Assembly: GCF_034321785.1 (NCBI RefSeq)
Contig: NZ_JAXLPB010000004.1
Location: forward strand, 372,001 to 436,000
Length of the DNA stretch: 64,000 nt
Direction: 5' to 3'
Source of the DNA: Fulvimarina uroteuthidis
GTDB taxonomy: Bacteria > Pseudomonadota > Alphaproteobacteria > Rhizobiales > Rhizobiaceae
In this document: positions 29,493 to 38,743 of the stretch, piece after piece
Layout of the letters: each line of letters opens with the position of its first letter
Position numbering within the stretch: the stretch's first letter is position 1
The notes under the pieces: model-generated
The model's database searches: none
What the model was told of the DNA's origin: nothing
The model's input: only the letters and a program-made list of their open reading frames with translations
Position numbers and translations under genes: made by a program

Positions 29493-30529
29493 GTCTTTGG
29501 CCGTGAACGATAGAGGATGAGGGCGAAGAACGGGACGCCGACAAGCGCGGTGACGACGCCGATCGGCACGGTCTGCTGGGTGACGACGATACGCGAGACG
29601 ATATCCGCCAGAACCATGAAGACCGCCCCGACCGCCGCGCAGGCGGGCAGCAGGCGCAGATGCGTCGGCCCGACGACGTAACGGGCCGCATGGGGCACGA
29701 CGAGACCGACGAAGCCGATGGCGCCGACCATGCTGACGATCGTCGCCGTGATCATGGCGGTGACGGCGAACAACACCAGCCGAATGCGCGCCACCGGAAC
29801 GCCGAGCGCCGCCGCATCCTCGTCGCCGAAGGTGAAGGCGTCGAGCGCGCGGGCCATCCACAGGCAGATGGCGAGCCCCAGCACCACCACTCCGATGAGA
29901 AGCTGGAAATCGGGCCAGCGCACGCCGCCGAAACTGCCGAGCAGCCAGAACATGACGTCGCGTGCCTGCTGGGCGTTGCCGGAGGTGGTGACGATGTAGG
30001 AGGTCAGGGCGTTGAAGAGCTGTGCGGCCGCGACCCCGGCGAGGATCGTATGGTTGGGTCCGCTCGTTGCGCCGTTGGAAAGGACGGCGACGACGGCGAA
30101 GGCGGCGAAGGCGCCGGCGAAGGCCCCCATCGAAAGCGACAGGCCGCCCGCCCCGATGCCGAGGACGATCACGCAGACCGCCCCGGTCGAAGCGCCGGCG
30201 GAGACGCCGAGGACGAAAGGTTCGGCCAGGGCGTTGCGCAGCAGCGCCTGAAGGATGGCACCGCAGAGCGCGAGGCCGGCGCCGGCAAGCGCGGCCACCA
30301 GCGCGCGGCTCAGCCGCAGATCCCAGATCACGCTCTCCTGGATCGGCGGAATGTCGGCATCGGTCAGGCCGAACCCGTTGGTGATCGCAAGGACCACCGT
30401 GCCGAGCCCGATACTGTAATCGCCGATGGCGGTCGCCAGAGCGACCGCGAAGCCGAGCGCCACGATGAACAGGACCAGGAACAGGACGAGCCCACCGGCC
30501 CCTCGTTCCGCTTCCCTCGGTGTCGTCAC
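29489..30529 (-). CDS. iron-siderophore type ABC transporter permease (FecCD family)
   Basis: This is 346 residues with about ten membrane helices. FecCD hallmarks are WDLRLSRALVAALAGAGLALCGAILQALLRNALAEPFVLGVSAGAS, the ATPase-contact region near FGDEDAAALGVPVARIR, and GFVGLVVPHAARYVVGPTHLRLLPA. The GTG at 30529 overlaps the stop codon of the binding protein gene (GTGA) and gives a normal N-terminus (VTTPREAERGAGG). It probably forms the homodimeric channel of the importer. Confidence 0.9.
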   Translation of the reverse strand: MTTPREAERGAGGLVLFLVLFIVALGFAVALATAIGDYSIGLGTVVLAITNGFGLTDADIPPIQESVIWDLRLSRALVAALAGAGLALCGAILQALLRNALAEPFVLGVSAGASTGAVCVIVLGIGAGGLSLSMGAFAGAFAAFAVVAVLSNGATSGPNHTILAGVAAAQLFNALTSYIVTTSGNAQQARDVMFWLLGSFGGVRWPDFQLLIGVVVLGLAICLWMARALDAFTFGDEDAAALGVPVARIRLVLFAVTAMITATIVSMVGAIGFVGLVVPHAARYVVGPTHLRLLPACAAVGAVFMVLADIVSRIVVTQQTVPIGVVTALVGVPFFALILYRSRPKT

Positions 30530-31545
30530 GGCAGATCGAGGGTCCGCAACTGCTCGGCGACCTGCTCGGCGCCGTAAAGCGTGCGGATGCTCGGGTTCAT
30601 CGCCGCGCCGCTCATCACCACGATCCGCCCGGCCTTCACGGCCTCCATCTGGCTGACGGTCGGATCGGAAGTCAGATAGGCGATCTTCGCGTCCGCATTG
30701 TCCAGTTCCCAGCGGTCGCGGTCCACCTGAGAGGCGACGAAGATGGTGGGGTCGGCGGCCATGATCCCTTCCCAGCCGAGCGTCGGCCATTCGGCCTCGG
30801 TCTTCACCGCGTTCGATCCGCCCAGAATGTCGGCGATATAGCCGGACGGCCCGTTGCCACCGCCCAGATAGGCGTCGTCCGCAGGCGACGGGCTGGAGAA
30901 CCAGAACAGGAAGGTCAGGTCCTCCCGGTCACCGAACTCGGCGCGCAGGGCGGCCTCGCGTGCCTTGAAATCCTCGATCAGGGCCTGTCCGCGGCCCGCC
31001 ACGTCGAAGATCCGCGCAAGATCCTCGATCTCCTTGTAGAGGAGGTCCATGGTCCACAAATCGCCGCGGCTGCCATAGGCATCGTTGGCGTCCAGCGTCG
31101 TGGAGCAGGCGCTCGGCGACAGATAGGTCGGAACGCCGAGACGTTCGAAATCTTCGCGCTTGGCGACCTTGCTGTCCGGCCCCATCAGCGTCGTCAGCAT
31201 CGAGGCGACGAAATCGGGCTGCTTCGACAGGACCGCCTCGAGCGTCGGGAATTCGACGGTCAGCACCTCTACCGTCTCGTTGGCGGCCGCGAGTTCGGGC
31301 AAAACCTTGTTCGGCCAGAACGCGGTGGCGGCCATCCGGTCCTCCAGCCCCAGCAGCAGCATGACCTCGGCGCTGTTCTGTCCGAGCGCGACGGCGCGTT
31401 CGGGCGCCTTGTCGAAGACGACCGCCTGCCCGCAATTCTCGATCGTCAGCGGGTAGCTCGTCGGCTCGGCCAGCACCGGGGTGCAAAGCGCCAGGGCAAA
31501 ACCACAGGTGGCGACAAGACTTCTGTTCAGCATGTCCATATCCAT
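30526..31545 (-). CDS. iron-siderophore type ABC transporter substrate-binding protein
   Basis: This is 339 residues of the TroA-like cluster with FecB/BtuF architecture. A signal peptide (SLVATCGFALALCTPVLA) is followed by YPLTIENCGQAVVFDKAPERAVALGQNSAEVMLLLGLEDRM, the usual opening of chelate-binding proteins. Later ADDAYLGGGNGPSGYIADILGGSNA and EGIMAADPTIFVAS are typical of the second lobe. ATG 31545, 31539 and 31533 are all possible starts. It is the first gene of a four-gene chain with 4-base overlaps. A Fur, Irr or RirA site was searched for upstream by eye without success. Confidence 0.87.
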   Translation of the reverse strand: MDMDMLNRSLVATCGFALALCTPVLAEPTSYPLTIENCGQAVVFDKAPERAVALGQNSAEVMLLLGLEDRMAATAFWPNKVLPELAAANETVEVLTVEFPTLEAVLSKQPDFVASMLTTLMGPDSKVAKREDFERLGVPTYLSPSACSTTLDANDAYGSRGDLWTMDLLYKEIEDLARIFDVAGRGQALIEDFKAREAALRAEFGDREDLTFLFWFSSPSPADDAYLGGGNGPSGYIADILGGSNAVKTEAEWPTLGWEGIMAADPTIFVASQVDRDRWELDNADAKIAYLTSDPTVSQMEAVKAGRIVVMSGAAMNPSIRTLYGAEQVAEQLRTLDLP

Positions 31546-31825
31546 CGTCCGAGAAGGAAATTTCCCCTTCCGTATTGCGGCGCCATGTCGAAAACAAGAG
31601 CTCAACGCTCAAGATTTCACCGCAGATCGAACGACCAAGCAGCGGACGCGCCGGAAAAGCTTTGACCCGCCGCCAGCAGTTCGGCCTTCGGGATTTGAGG
31701 GATCGGATGGATCTTGAACCGTACAGGGCCGGATATGCATCTTTTGCAGATGGATTCGTATGGCTTGAACTCGCTAACAGGTCTACCACCGAAAAATTGG
31801 TCTTTCATGCCATGCCAACGAAGCC
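31546..31825. other. gene-free stretch upstream of the iron ABC operon
   Basis: This presumably holds the promoters for the binding protein gene. No large open frame with a good start was found. It is AT-richer than its surroundings near 31735-31800. No recognised iron-responsive box could be read with confidence. Confidence 0.4.
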
Positions 31826-31918
31826 TCAGCCCGCGAGCATCATCAGCGCGACGGGGAGCGCTGCGAGCATGAAGGCGGCGGTGATGCCGAGATTGGGTGA
31901 GCGCTTGAATTTCTGCAT
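31826..31918 (-). CDS. 30-residue membrane microprotein
   Basis: A 31-codon frame reads MQKFKRSPNLGITAAFMLAA and then LPVALMMLAG before a TGA stop. It has a basic head of three Lys/Arg and one hydrophobic helix of about 19 residues. A GGAGAGGGG run lies about 12 bases before the ATG on the coding strand, a good ribosome binding site. Such a layout matches bacterial single-pass microproteins. It stands alone in a 509-base gap between the iron ABC operon and lepA. I know no family; expression is unproven. Confidence 0.5.
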   Translation of the reverse strand: MQKFKRSPNLGITAAFMLAALPVALMMLAG

Positions 31919-32054
31919 GTCGGATGTTCCCCTCTCCGGTTGGTATGGATACCGGGAGGGTGGGCGAGCAGGCTGAACGAAACGTTAATGCGACCGTTCA
32001 AACACACGTGTTCCGCCGCTGGTTGACAGGCAATCGGGTGCAAACGGCGCGCGG

Positions 32055-33875
32055 TCAGCTATCCATCTTGAGGGCGGCGATGAAGGCTTCCTGCGGGATT
32101 TCCACCTTGCCGAACTGGCGCATGCGCTTCTTGCCCTCCTTCTGCTTGTCGAGGAGCTTGCGCTTGCGGGTGGCGTCGCCGCCATAGCACTTGGCCGTCA
32201 CGTCCTTGCGGAGCGCCGAGATGGTTTCGCGGGCGATCACCTTGCCGCCGATGGCGGCCTGGATCGGGATCTTGAACAGATGGTTGGGGATCAGCTCCTT
32301 CAGCTTCTCGCACATGATCCGGCCGCGCTTCTCGGCCTGGGCGCGGTGCACCAGCATGGACAGCGCGTCCACCGGCTCGGCATTGACGAGAATGCCCATC
32401 TTGACGAGATCGCCCTCGCGATAGTCGACCATCTGGTAATCGAAGGAGGCATAGCCCTTCGAGATCGACTTCAACCGGTCGTAGAAGTCGAACACGACCT
32501 CGTTGAGCGGCAGCTCGTAGGAGACGAGCGCGCGCTTGCCGACATAGGACAGGTCCACCTGAATGCCGCGCCGCTCCTGGCACAGCTGCAGGATCGGCCC
32601 GAGATAGTCGTCGGGCGTCAGGATCGTCGCCTTGATCCAGGGCTCGGCGATATGGTCGATCTTGACCACGTCCGGCATGTCGGCCGGATTGTGCAGCTGG
32701 ATGAGATCGCCGTTCGTCATCCGGATATCGTAGACCACCGAGGGGGCGGTCGCGATCAGGTCGAGGTCGAACTCGCGGCTGAGGCGCTCCTGGACGATCT
32801 CGAGATGCAAGAGCCCGAGAAAGCCGCAGCGGAAGCCGAAGCCGAGGGCGGCGGAGGATTCCATCTCGTAGCTGAACGATGCGTCGTTGAGGCGCAATTT
32901 GCCCATGGCGGCGCGCAGATCGTCGAAATCGGCGGCATCGACCGGGAAAAGGCCGCAGAACACGACGGGCTGCGCCGGCTTGAAGCCCGGCAGCATGGTC
33001 GCGGTCTGGCGCTTGTCCTCGGTGATCGTATCGCCGACGCGGGTATCGGCGACCTCCTTGATGGAGGCGGTGATGAATCCGAGCTCGCCGGGGCCGAGCG
33101 CGTCGACCTGGACCATCTTGGGGGTGAAGACGCCGACCCGGTCCACCGGATATTTCACGTCCGTGCCCATCATGCGGATGATCTGGCCCTTCTTCAGCTC
33201 GCCGTCGATGATGCGGACGAGGACGATGACGCCGAGATAGGCATCGTACCAGCTGTCGACGAGCATCGCCTTCAGCGGCGCTGCGCGATCGCCTTCCTTG
33301 GGCGCCGGAAGGCGCGTGACGATGGCCTCCAGCACGTCCTCGATGCCGAGGCCGGACTTGGCCGAGATCATCACCGCGTCCGACGCATCGATGCCGATGA
33401 CGTCCTCGATCTGCTCCTTCACCTTGTCGGGCTCGGCGGCGGGCAGGTCGATCTTGTTGAGGACCGGGACGATGTCAAGATTGTTGTCGAGGGCGAGATA
33501 GACGTTGGCGAGCGTCTGCGCCTCCACCCCTTGCGCGGCATCCACCACCAGCAGCGCGCCCTCGCAGGCCGCGAGCGAGCGCGAGACCTCGTAGGCGAAG
33601 TCGACGTGGCCCGGCGTGTCGATGAGGTTGAGGACGTAGGTCTCGCCGTCCTTGGCGGTATAGTGCAGGCGCACGGTCTGCGCCTTGATGGTGATGCCGC
33701 GCTCGCGCTCGATATCCATGCTGTCGAGCACTTGCTCTTTCATGTCACGGACTTCGAGGCCGCCCGTGCTCTGGATCAGACGGTCGGCAAGGGTCGATTT
33801 CCCGTGGTCGATATGGGCGACGATCGAGAAATTGCGGATGCGCGAAAGCGGTGTGTTGGCGGGCATGGTGCTCAT
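32055..33875 (-). CDS. lepA: elongation factor 4 (LepA)
   Basis: This is a 606-residue translational GTPase that binds ribosomes and helps initiation or back-translocation. It has G1 AHIDHGKST, G2 ERGITIKAQTV, G3 DTPGHVDF, G4 NKIDLPAAE and G5 SAKSGLGIEDV, then EF-G-like domains with GFRCGFLGLLHLEIVQERL. The LepA-specific C-terminus includes KCYGGDATRKRKLLDKQKEGKKRM. The ATG at 33875 (MSTMPANTPLSRIRNFSIVA) is the usual start, with an alternative at 33866. Confidence 0.97.
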   Translation of the reverse strand: MSTMPANTPLSRIRNFSIVAHIDHGKSTLADRLIQSTGGLEVRDMKEQVLDSMDIERERGITIKAQTVRLHYTAKDGETYVLNLIDTPGHVDFAYEVSRSLAACEGALLVVDAAQGVEAQTLANVYLALDNNLDIVPVLNKIDLPAAEPDKVKEQIEDVIGIDASDAVMISAKSGLGIEDVLEAIVTRLPAPKEGDRAAPLKAMLVDSWYDAYLGVIVLVRIIDGELKKGQIIRMMGTDVKYPVDRVGVFTPKMVQVDALGPGELGFITASIKEVADTRVGDTITEDKRQTATMLPGFKPAQPVVFCGLFPVDAADFDDLRAAMGKLRLNDASFSYEMESSAALGFGFRCGFLGLLHLEIVQERLSREFDLDLIATAPSVVYDIRMTNGDLIQLHNPADMPDVVKIDHIAEPWIKATILTPDDYLGPILQLCQERRGIQVDLSYVGKRALVSYELPLNEVVFDFYDRLKSISKGYASFDYQMVDYREGDLVKMGILVNAEPVDALSMLVHRAQAEKRGRIMCEKLKELIPNHLFKIPIQAAIGGKVIARETISALRKDVTAKCYGGDATRKRKLLDKQKEGKKRMRQFGKVEIPQEAFIAALKMDS

Positions 33876-33969
33876 GCCGCCCGATATAGAGTTTTGAACA
33901 ATTTTATGGAAGCGGGGTCGCTTGCGGAAATTGCCGCGTCCGTCCGCTTTCCCGTTTCGGTTTACAAAA

Positions 33970-34641
33970 TCAGAATTTGAGGCTGACGCCCGCGCGCACC
34001 GAATGCTCGTCGAAACCGGAGGAAACGCTGGTATTGCCGAGATCGTAGGTCTGCGAACCATAGTCGGAATAGCGGTATTCGAGACGGGTATCGATCGTAT
34101 CGGTGATCTTCGCCTCGACGCCGGCGCCGAGCGTATAGCCGACGCTGGTCCGCGAATCGGAGGCGGACCCGAGCGAGAGTTCGGACCTGGCGACCGCAAG
34201 GCCACCGGTGCCGTAGATCAGGAATGGATCGACATCGACGCCGACGCGGCCGCGCAGGGATCCGAAGACGTTGGATTCGCCGGAGACGTCCCGGTTGCCG
34301 ACCGCGTTGCGCCCGATCGCGTCGTAGCCCGAGCCGCCGATATCGCCCTCGATGCCGTAGACGAGCGCGCCGCTCTGCAGGTTGAAGCCGCCATAGGCAC
34401 CGCCGGACACGCCCTCGCCGCTGACCGAAGCGCCGCGCAGATCGTCGTAGCGCGACACGTTGTAGCCGACGAACGTACCGGCATAGGGGCCCGACCAGAT
34501 GGCGACGGGCGGCGCGCTGTCCGGCATGCGGGCGTCGGGGAACAGGGCTTCGCCGGCAGCCGGCATCGCCCCTTGGGCGTACGCGGTCGCGGGCAGTGCC
34601 GAAAGGAGAGCGGCCAGGAAAAGCGTCGTTCTCGGTGGCAA
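33970..34641 (-). CDS. outer membrane beta-barrel protein (Omp25/Omp31-like)
   Basis: This is 223 residues. A signal peptide (RTTLFLAALLSALPATAYAQ) precedes an eight-stranded barrel pattern: WSGPYAGTFVGYNV, GGFNLQSGALVYGIEGDIG, GSLRGRVGVDVDPFLIYGTGGLAVA, TLGAGVEAKI, TRLEYRYSDYG, and the terminal HSVRAGVSLKF ending in Phe, the barrel assembly signal. No ATG fits; a TTG at 34641 preceded by GGGAG eight bases upstream gives a correct signal peptide and is chosen. Such proteins are abundant outer membrane components in this order. Confidence 0.85.
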   Translation of the reverse strand: MPPRTTLFLAALLSALPATAYAQGAMPAAGEALFPDARMPDSAPPVAIWSGPYAGTFVGYNVSRYDDLRGASVSGEGVSGGAYGGFNLQSGALVYGIEGDIGGSGYDAIGRNAVGNRDVSGESNVFGSLRGRVGVDVDPFLIYGTGGLAVARSELSLGSASDSRTSVGYTLGAGVEAKITDTIDTRLEYRYSDYGSQTYDLGNTSVSSGFDEHSVRAGVSLKF

Positions 34642-34976
34642 GGCATTTGCTCCCGTTCGATGTTGCGAACCCTCTGTCGAGGCACCGCGTCGGCGACCCG
34701 AATCATGCGTCGATGTCCGGCAGGATCGCGACCGTTGCCACATCTAGATGGCATCGCGGCGGCAGGACTGAAGGCCCTGTCCAGCACAATCATGCCACAA
34801 TCGCACTTTGATGGCGACTGTGGCCGGCAAGGCACGCTTCATGCCGGAGCCGAACCGATCGGGACGCGTCCGGGGCCGCGCGCCATGGCGCCGCCTTGCG
34901 CGAAATCGAACATTGCGGGCGATGACGAAACCTCAACAATCCCGCCTCCGTCCCCTATATGGAGCGGGACCCGACG
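34642..34976. other. divergent spacer between the barrel gene and uvrC
   Basis: 335 bases upstream of two divergent genes. It should hold both promoters, but no clear -35/-10 pair, hairpin or repeat stands out. Confidence 0.4.
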
Positions 34977-37142
34977 ATGACCGCAACGCGCCCTACCCGC
35001 TCCCGATCCCGGCCCCAGCGCTTTTCCCGCCATTCCGGACGGGGCCTTGAACCACGCCAATCCGACATGGACGACATGCCCGACACCGATTTCGATCCCG
35101 AGGACGAAAGCCCAGACGCCGAGGCCATCGACGCGTCCGACGCAGAGGCTGAGACGCTCGGCGAGGCGGCGGCCGCGCTTCTGAAATCCATCGACTGGAA
35201 CGATGCCGGCAAGGCCGAGAGCGACGATCTGGAAGGCGCGGAACTGATCGCCTTTCTCGTCAAGCGCCTGCCGAACCAGCCGGGCGTCTACCGCATGTTC
35301 GGCGCGGGTGGCGAGGTCCTGTATGTCGGCAAGGCGCGTTCCCTGAAGAAACGTGTCGGCAACTATGCCCGGCTCGGCGGCCATACCCAGCGGATCGCCC
35401 GCATGATCCGGCTGACCCGGCAGATGGAGTTCGTCACCACCCGCACCGAAACCGAGGCCCTGCTCCTCGAAGCCAATCTGATCAAGCGCCTGAAGCCGCG
35501 CTTCAACGTCCTGATGCGGGACGACAAATCGTTTCCCTACATTCTCGTCACCGACGATCACGGCGCGCCGGCGATCGTCAAGCATCGCGGCGCGCGCAAC
35601 CGGAAGGGTTCGTTCTTCGGGCCCTTCGCCTCCGCCGGCGCCGTCGACCGGACGATCAATTCGCTGCAGCGGGCGTTCCTGTTGCGCACCTGCACCGATT
35701 CCGTCTTCGAAAGCCGCTCGCGCCCCTGTCTTCTCCACCAGATCAAGCGATGCGCTGCGCCCTGCACCGGCGAGATCGCCGAGGAGGACTATCGCGGCCT
35801 CGTCAAGCAGGCCAAGGCGTTCCTGTCGGGCCGCTCCGGCCAGGTGAAGCAGTCCATGGCAGAGCAGATGACGCGGGCCTCCGACGATCTCGACTTCGAG
35901 CGCGCCGCGCTCTACCGCGACCGTCTCGCCGCACTCTCCCACGTCCAGAGCCACCAGGGGATCAACCCGTCCGGCGTCGAGGAGGCGGACGTCTTCGCGA
36001 TCCATCAGGAAGGCGGGCTGACCTGCGTGCAGGTGTTCTTCTTCCGCACCGGCCAGAACTGGGGCAACCGCGCCTATTTCCCGAAGGCCGATCCGCTGCT
36101 GGAGCCCGAATCCGTGCTGGGCGCCTTCATCGCCCAGTTCTACGACGACAAGCCCGCGCCGCGCCTGATCCTCTCGCCGATCAAGCTCGACGATCAGGAG
36201 CTTCTCGCCGAAGCCCTCGGCCTCAAGGCGGATCGCCGGGTGAAGATCGAGACGCCCTCGCGGGGCGTGAAGGGCGACCTCGTCGATCACGCCAAGTCCA
36301 ATGCGAAGGAAGCGCTCGGCCGCAGGCTGGCCGAGACCTCCTCGCAGGGCCGGCTTCTGGAGGGCCTGAAGGAGACGTTCTCGCTCGAGCGGACCCCGCG
36401 CCGCATCGAGGTCTACGACAACTCCCACATCATGGGCACCAATGCGGTGGGCGCCATGATCGTCGCGGGGCAAGAAGGCTTCGTGAAGAGCCAGTACCGC
36501 AAGTTCAACATCAGGAGCACCGAGATCACGCCCGGCGACGATTTCGGCATGATGAAGGAGGTGATGACCCGCCGGTTCTCGCGCCTCCTCAAGGAGCATG
36601 CCGACGAGGCACCGGGCGCGGCCAAGGAAGCGGCAGCCGGGATCACCGATCCCGACGACATCGAGGACGCCGGCGACGCGCCGTTCCCGGCCTGGCCGGA
36701 TCTCGTTCTGATCGATGGCGGCAAGGGCCAGATCTCGGCGGTGCGCTCGATCCTCGAGGGGCTCGGCATCGCCGATCAGGTTCTGACCATCGGCGTCGCC
36801 AAGGGCGTCGACCGCGATGCGGGGCGCGAGCGCTTCATTCAGGGCTCGAAGGACTTCACCCTGCCGCCGCGCGATCCGGTGCTCTATTTCGTGCAACGCC
36901 TGCGCGACGAGGCCCACCGGTTCGCGATCGGCACGCACCGGGCCAAGCGCAAGAAGGAGATGATCAAGAACCCGCTCGACGAGATCGCCGGCATCGGCCC
37001 GACGCGAAAGCGCGCCCTGCTTCAGCATTTCGGTACGGCGAAAGCGGTCTCGCGCGCCGGCCTGCCGGATCTGCGCGCCGTGGACGGCATTTCCGAAGCC
37101 ATCGCCCGGCTCGTCTACGATCATTTCCACGATAATGGCTGA
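34977..37142 (+). CDS. uvrC: excinuclease ABC subunit UvrC
   Basis: This is 721 residues. An acidic, Arg-rich, probably disordered N-terminus of about 80 residues precedes the GIY-YIG nuclease domain (QPGVYRMFGAGGEVLYVGKARSLKKRVGNY). Then come the UVR motif (ASDDLDFERAALYRDRLAAL), the RNase H-like endonuclease domain (RIEVYDNSHIMGTNAVGAMIV, LVLIDGGKGQI) and the C-terminal helix-hairpin-helix pair (IAGIGPTRKRALLQHFG). It makes both incisions in nucleotide excision repair with the UvrB encoded 8 kb away. The ATG at 34977 has GGAG 12 bases upstream; 34959 and 35067 are alternatives. pgsA follows, a conserved order. Confidence 0.95.
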   Translation: MTATRPTRSRSRPQRFSRHSGRGLEPRQSDMDDMPDTDFDPEDESPDAEAIDASDAEAETLGEAAAALLKSIDWNDAGKAESDDLEGAELIAFLVKRLPNQPGVYRMFGAGGEVLYVGKARSLKKRVGNYARLGGHTQRIARMIRLTRQMEFVTTRTETEALLLEANLIKRLKPRFNVLMRDDKSFPYILVTDDHGAPAIVKHRGARNRKGSFFGPFASAGAVDRTINSLQRAFLLRTCTDSVFESRSRPCLLHQIKRCAAPCTGEIAEEDYRGLVKQAKAFLSGRSGQVKQSMAEQMTRASDDLDFERAALYRDRLAALSHVQSHQGINPSGVEEADVFAIHQEGGLTCVQVFFFRTGQNWGNRAYFPKADPLLEPESVLGAFIAQFYDDKPAPRLILSPIKLDDQELLAEALGLKADRRVKIETPSRGVKGDLVDHAKSNAKEALGRRLAETSSQGRLLEGLKETFSLERTPRRIEVYDNSHIMGTNAVGAMIVAGQEGFVKSQYRKFNIRSTEITPGDDFGMMKEVMTRRFSRLLKEHADEAPGAAKEAAAGITDPDDIEDAGDAPFPAWPDLVLIDGGKGQISAVRSILEGLGIADQVLTIGVAKGVDRDAGRERFIQGSKDFTLPPRDPVLYFVQRLRDEAHRFAIGTHRAKRKKEMIKNPLDEIAGIGPTRKRALLQHFGTAKAVSRAGLPDLRAVDGISEAIARLVYDHFHDNG

Positions 37143-37247
37143 CCATCTTAAAAAATCCGCAACCAGGGGCCACCTGTCACGGGAAACGGTTGACCCGGCG
37201 CCTTCCAGGCGCTTTGACGGAAGCCAGATTCACTCGGGCCCCCAGCC

Positions 37248-37853
37248 ATGAGGACAAGACCCATTCGCTCTTCGTCATCGACCATCTACAGCCTGCCGAA
37301 CCTGCTGACCTATGCGCGAATCATCTGCGTGCCGCTGGTGGTCGTCTGCTTCTTCCTGGAAGGGTCGCTGAAGAGCCCCGACTATGCCCGCTGGACGGCG
37401 CTCGGCATCTTCATCGTCGCCTCCATCACCGACTATTTCGACGGCTATTTCGCGCGGGCCTGGCAGCAGACCTCGACCATCGGCCGCATGCTGGACCCGA
37501 TCGCGGACAAGCTGCTGGTGGCCGCCGTGCTGCTGCTGCTGGCCGCCGACGGCACCATCGCCGGCTGGAGCCTGTGGGCGGCGATCGTGATCCTGTGCCG
37601 GGAAATCCTGGTGTCGGGCCTGCGCGAATATCTCGCCGAGCTGAAGGTCTCGGTTCCGGTCACCCGGCTCGCCAAATGGAAGACGACCTTCCAGATGGTC
37701 GCGATCGGCATCCTGCTGGCCGGCCCGGCCGGCGACAAGCTGATCCCGAACGTCACCGAGATCGGCATCGCCTTCCTCTGGGGCGCCGCCGTCATCACCT
37801 TGATGACCGGCTACGACTATTTCCGCGCCGGCCTGCGGCACATCGAGGACTGA
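37248..37853 (+). CDS. pgsA: CDP-diacylglycerol-glycerol-3-phosphate 3-phosphatidyltransferase
   Basis: This is 201 residues with about five membrane helices. It carries the full CDP-alcohol phosphatidyltransferase motif, D-G-x2-A-R-x8-G-x3-D-x3-D, as DGYFAR, then G-R-M-L-D-P-I-A-D near residues 65-85. The product, phosphatidylglycerophosphate, is the precursor of phosphatidylglycerol and cardiolipin in the inner membrane. It follows uvrC by 105 bases, as in many proteobacteria. Confidence 0.93.
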   Translation: MRTRPIRSSSSTIYSLPNLLTYARIICVPLVVVCFFLEGSLKSPDYARWTALGIFIVASITDYFDGYFARAWQQTSTIGRMLDPIADKLLVAAVLLLLAADGTIAGWSLWAAIVILCREILVSGLREYLAELKVSVPVTRLAKWKTTFQMVAIGILLAGPAGDKLIPNVTEIGIAFLWGAAVITLMTGYDYFRAGLRHIED

Positions 37854-38054
37854 TCGAGGCGATCGCACGCGCCATGCCCTCGCCCGACCGGCGAAGGTGG
37901 GAATGGGACGTCCGGCGTTGTGGCGAAAACGCAGCTTGGCTGCGCACGCGCCCGGCACGCCTGCACCGCCCGTTCAAGCAGAGGCGCGGAGAGGACCAAG
38001 GTGCGGGCAAGGACGGGAACACCGGATCGATGCCCCCGCCCGCTTCGAGAATTC

Positions 38055-38603
38055 TCAGCCCTTGGAGCCGTGATCCATGCCGTGCTCGGCGCCGTCGCCA
38101 TGGTCCATTCCGTCCATGCCGCCCGCGGGGGGCGTCTTGCCGGATCGGGAGACGCCGACGGGTTCGGCCTGGAGCTCGACATCGAGCGTCTTTCCATCCG
38201 AAAATTCGAGCGTCATCGGGATCAACGCGCCCTCTTCGATCGGCTTTGCCAGCCCCATCATCATGACGTGGTAGCCGCCCGGCTCGAGCGTGACGCTCTT
38301 GCCCGGCTCGATGGTCAGGCCGCCCTCGACCTTCTCCATCCTCATCACCCCGTCGATCAGTTCCATGGAATGGATCTCCGCCGATTCGGCCGCGGGCGTC
38401 GAGGCACCGGTGAGCGTGACGGCCTGACTGCCGGCGTTCTGGATCGAGAGATAGGCGCCCGCGACCGGTGCGTTGGGCAAGGTCGCGCGGGTCCAGGGAT
38501 GGGCGATCGACAGATCGCCGAGCGTGTAGTCGTGGGCGCTGGCGCCCGGGGCGAAGGAAAGCGCGAGCAGCGCGCCGGCAAGCGAGATGAGCCGTGATGT
38601 CAT
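38055..38603 (-). CDS. periplasmic copper chaperone PCu(A)C
   Basis: This is 182 residues. A signal peptide (LISLAGALLALSFAPGASA) precedes a PCu(A)C domain with the Cu(I) ligand pattern H-x-M ... M ... H-x-M, seen as EIHSMELIDGVMRM and GGYHVMMMG. A His/Met-rich tail (GGMDGMDHGDGAEHGMDHG) could bind more copper. PCu(A)C proteins deliver copper to the CuA site of cytochrome c oxidase. The upstream neighbour on the same strand is a Cys/His-containing DUF2946-like protein, so the pair is a likely copper unit. Confidence 0.88.
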   Translation of the reverse strand: MTSRLISLAGALLALSFAPGASAHDYTLGDLSIAHPWTRATLPNAPVAGAYLSIQNAGSQAVTLTGASTPAAESAEIHSMELIDGVMRMEKVEGGLTIEPGKSVTLEPGGYHVMMMGLAKPIEEGALIPMTLEFSDGKTLDVELQAEPVGVSRSGKTPPAGGMDGMDHGDGAEHGMDHGSKG

Positions 38604-38743
38604 GGCTTGGACTTTCTGAAAGAATTCGACGATTCGAGACGCAACTCCAGCGCAAGGCGATAGGCCGGGCGATGTCTCTGGCGATGAGGGGTCGCGGGAC
38701 GGTCTGCAAGCGATTTCCGGAAGGCCGCATTTTCCGCGGTGCT

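Noticed and set aside
29660..30577. Plus-strand 305-codon frame opposite the ABC permease
   Set aside because: It is very rich in Asp, Gly, Glu and His with no hydrophobic core and lies antisense to a clear FecCD permease.
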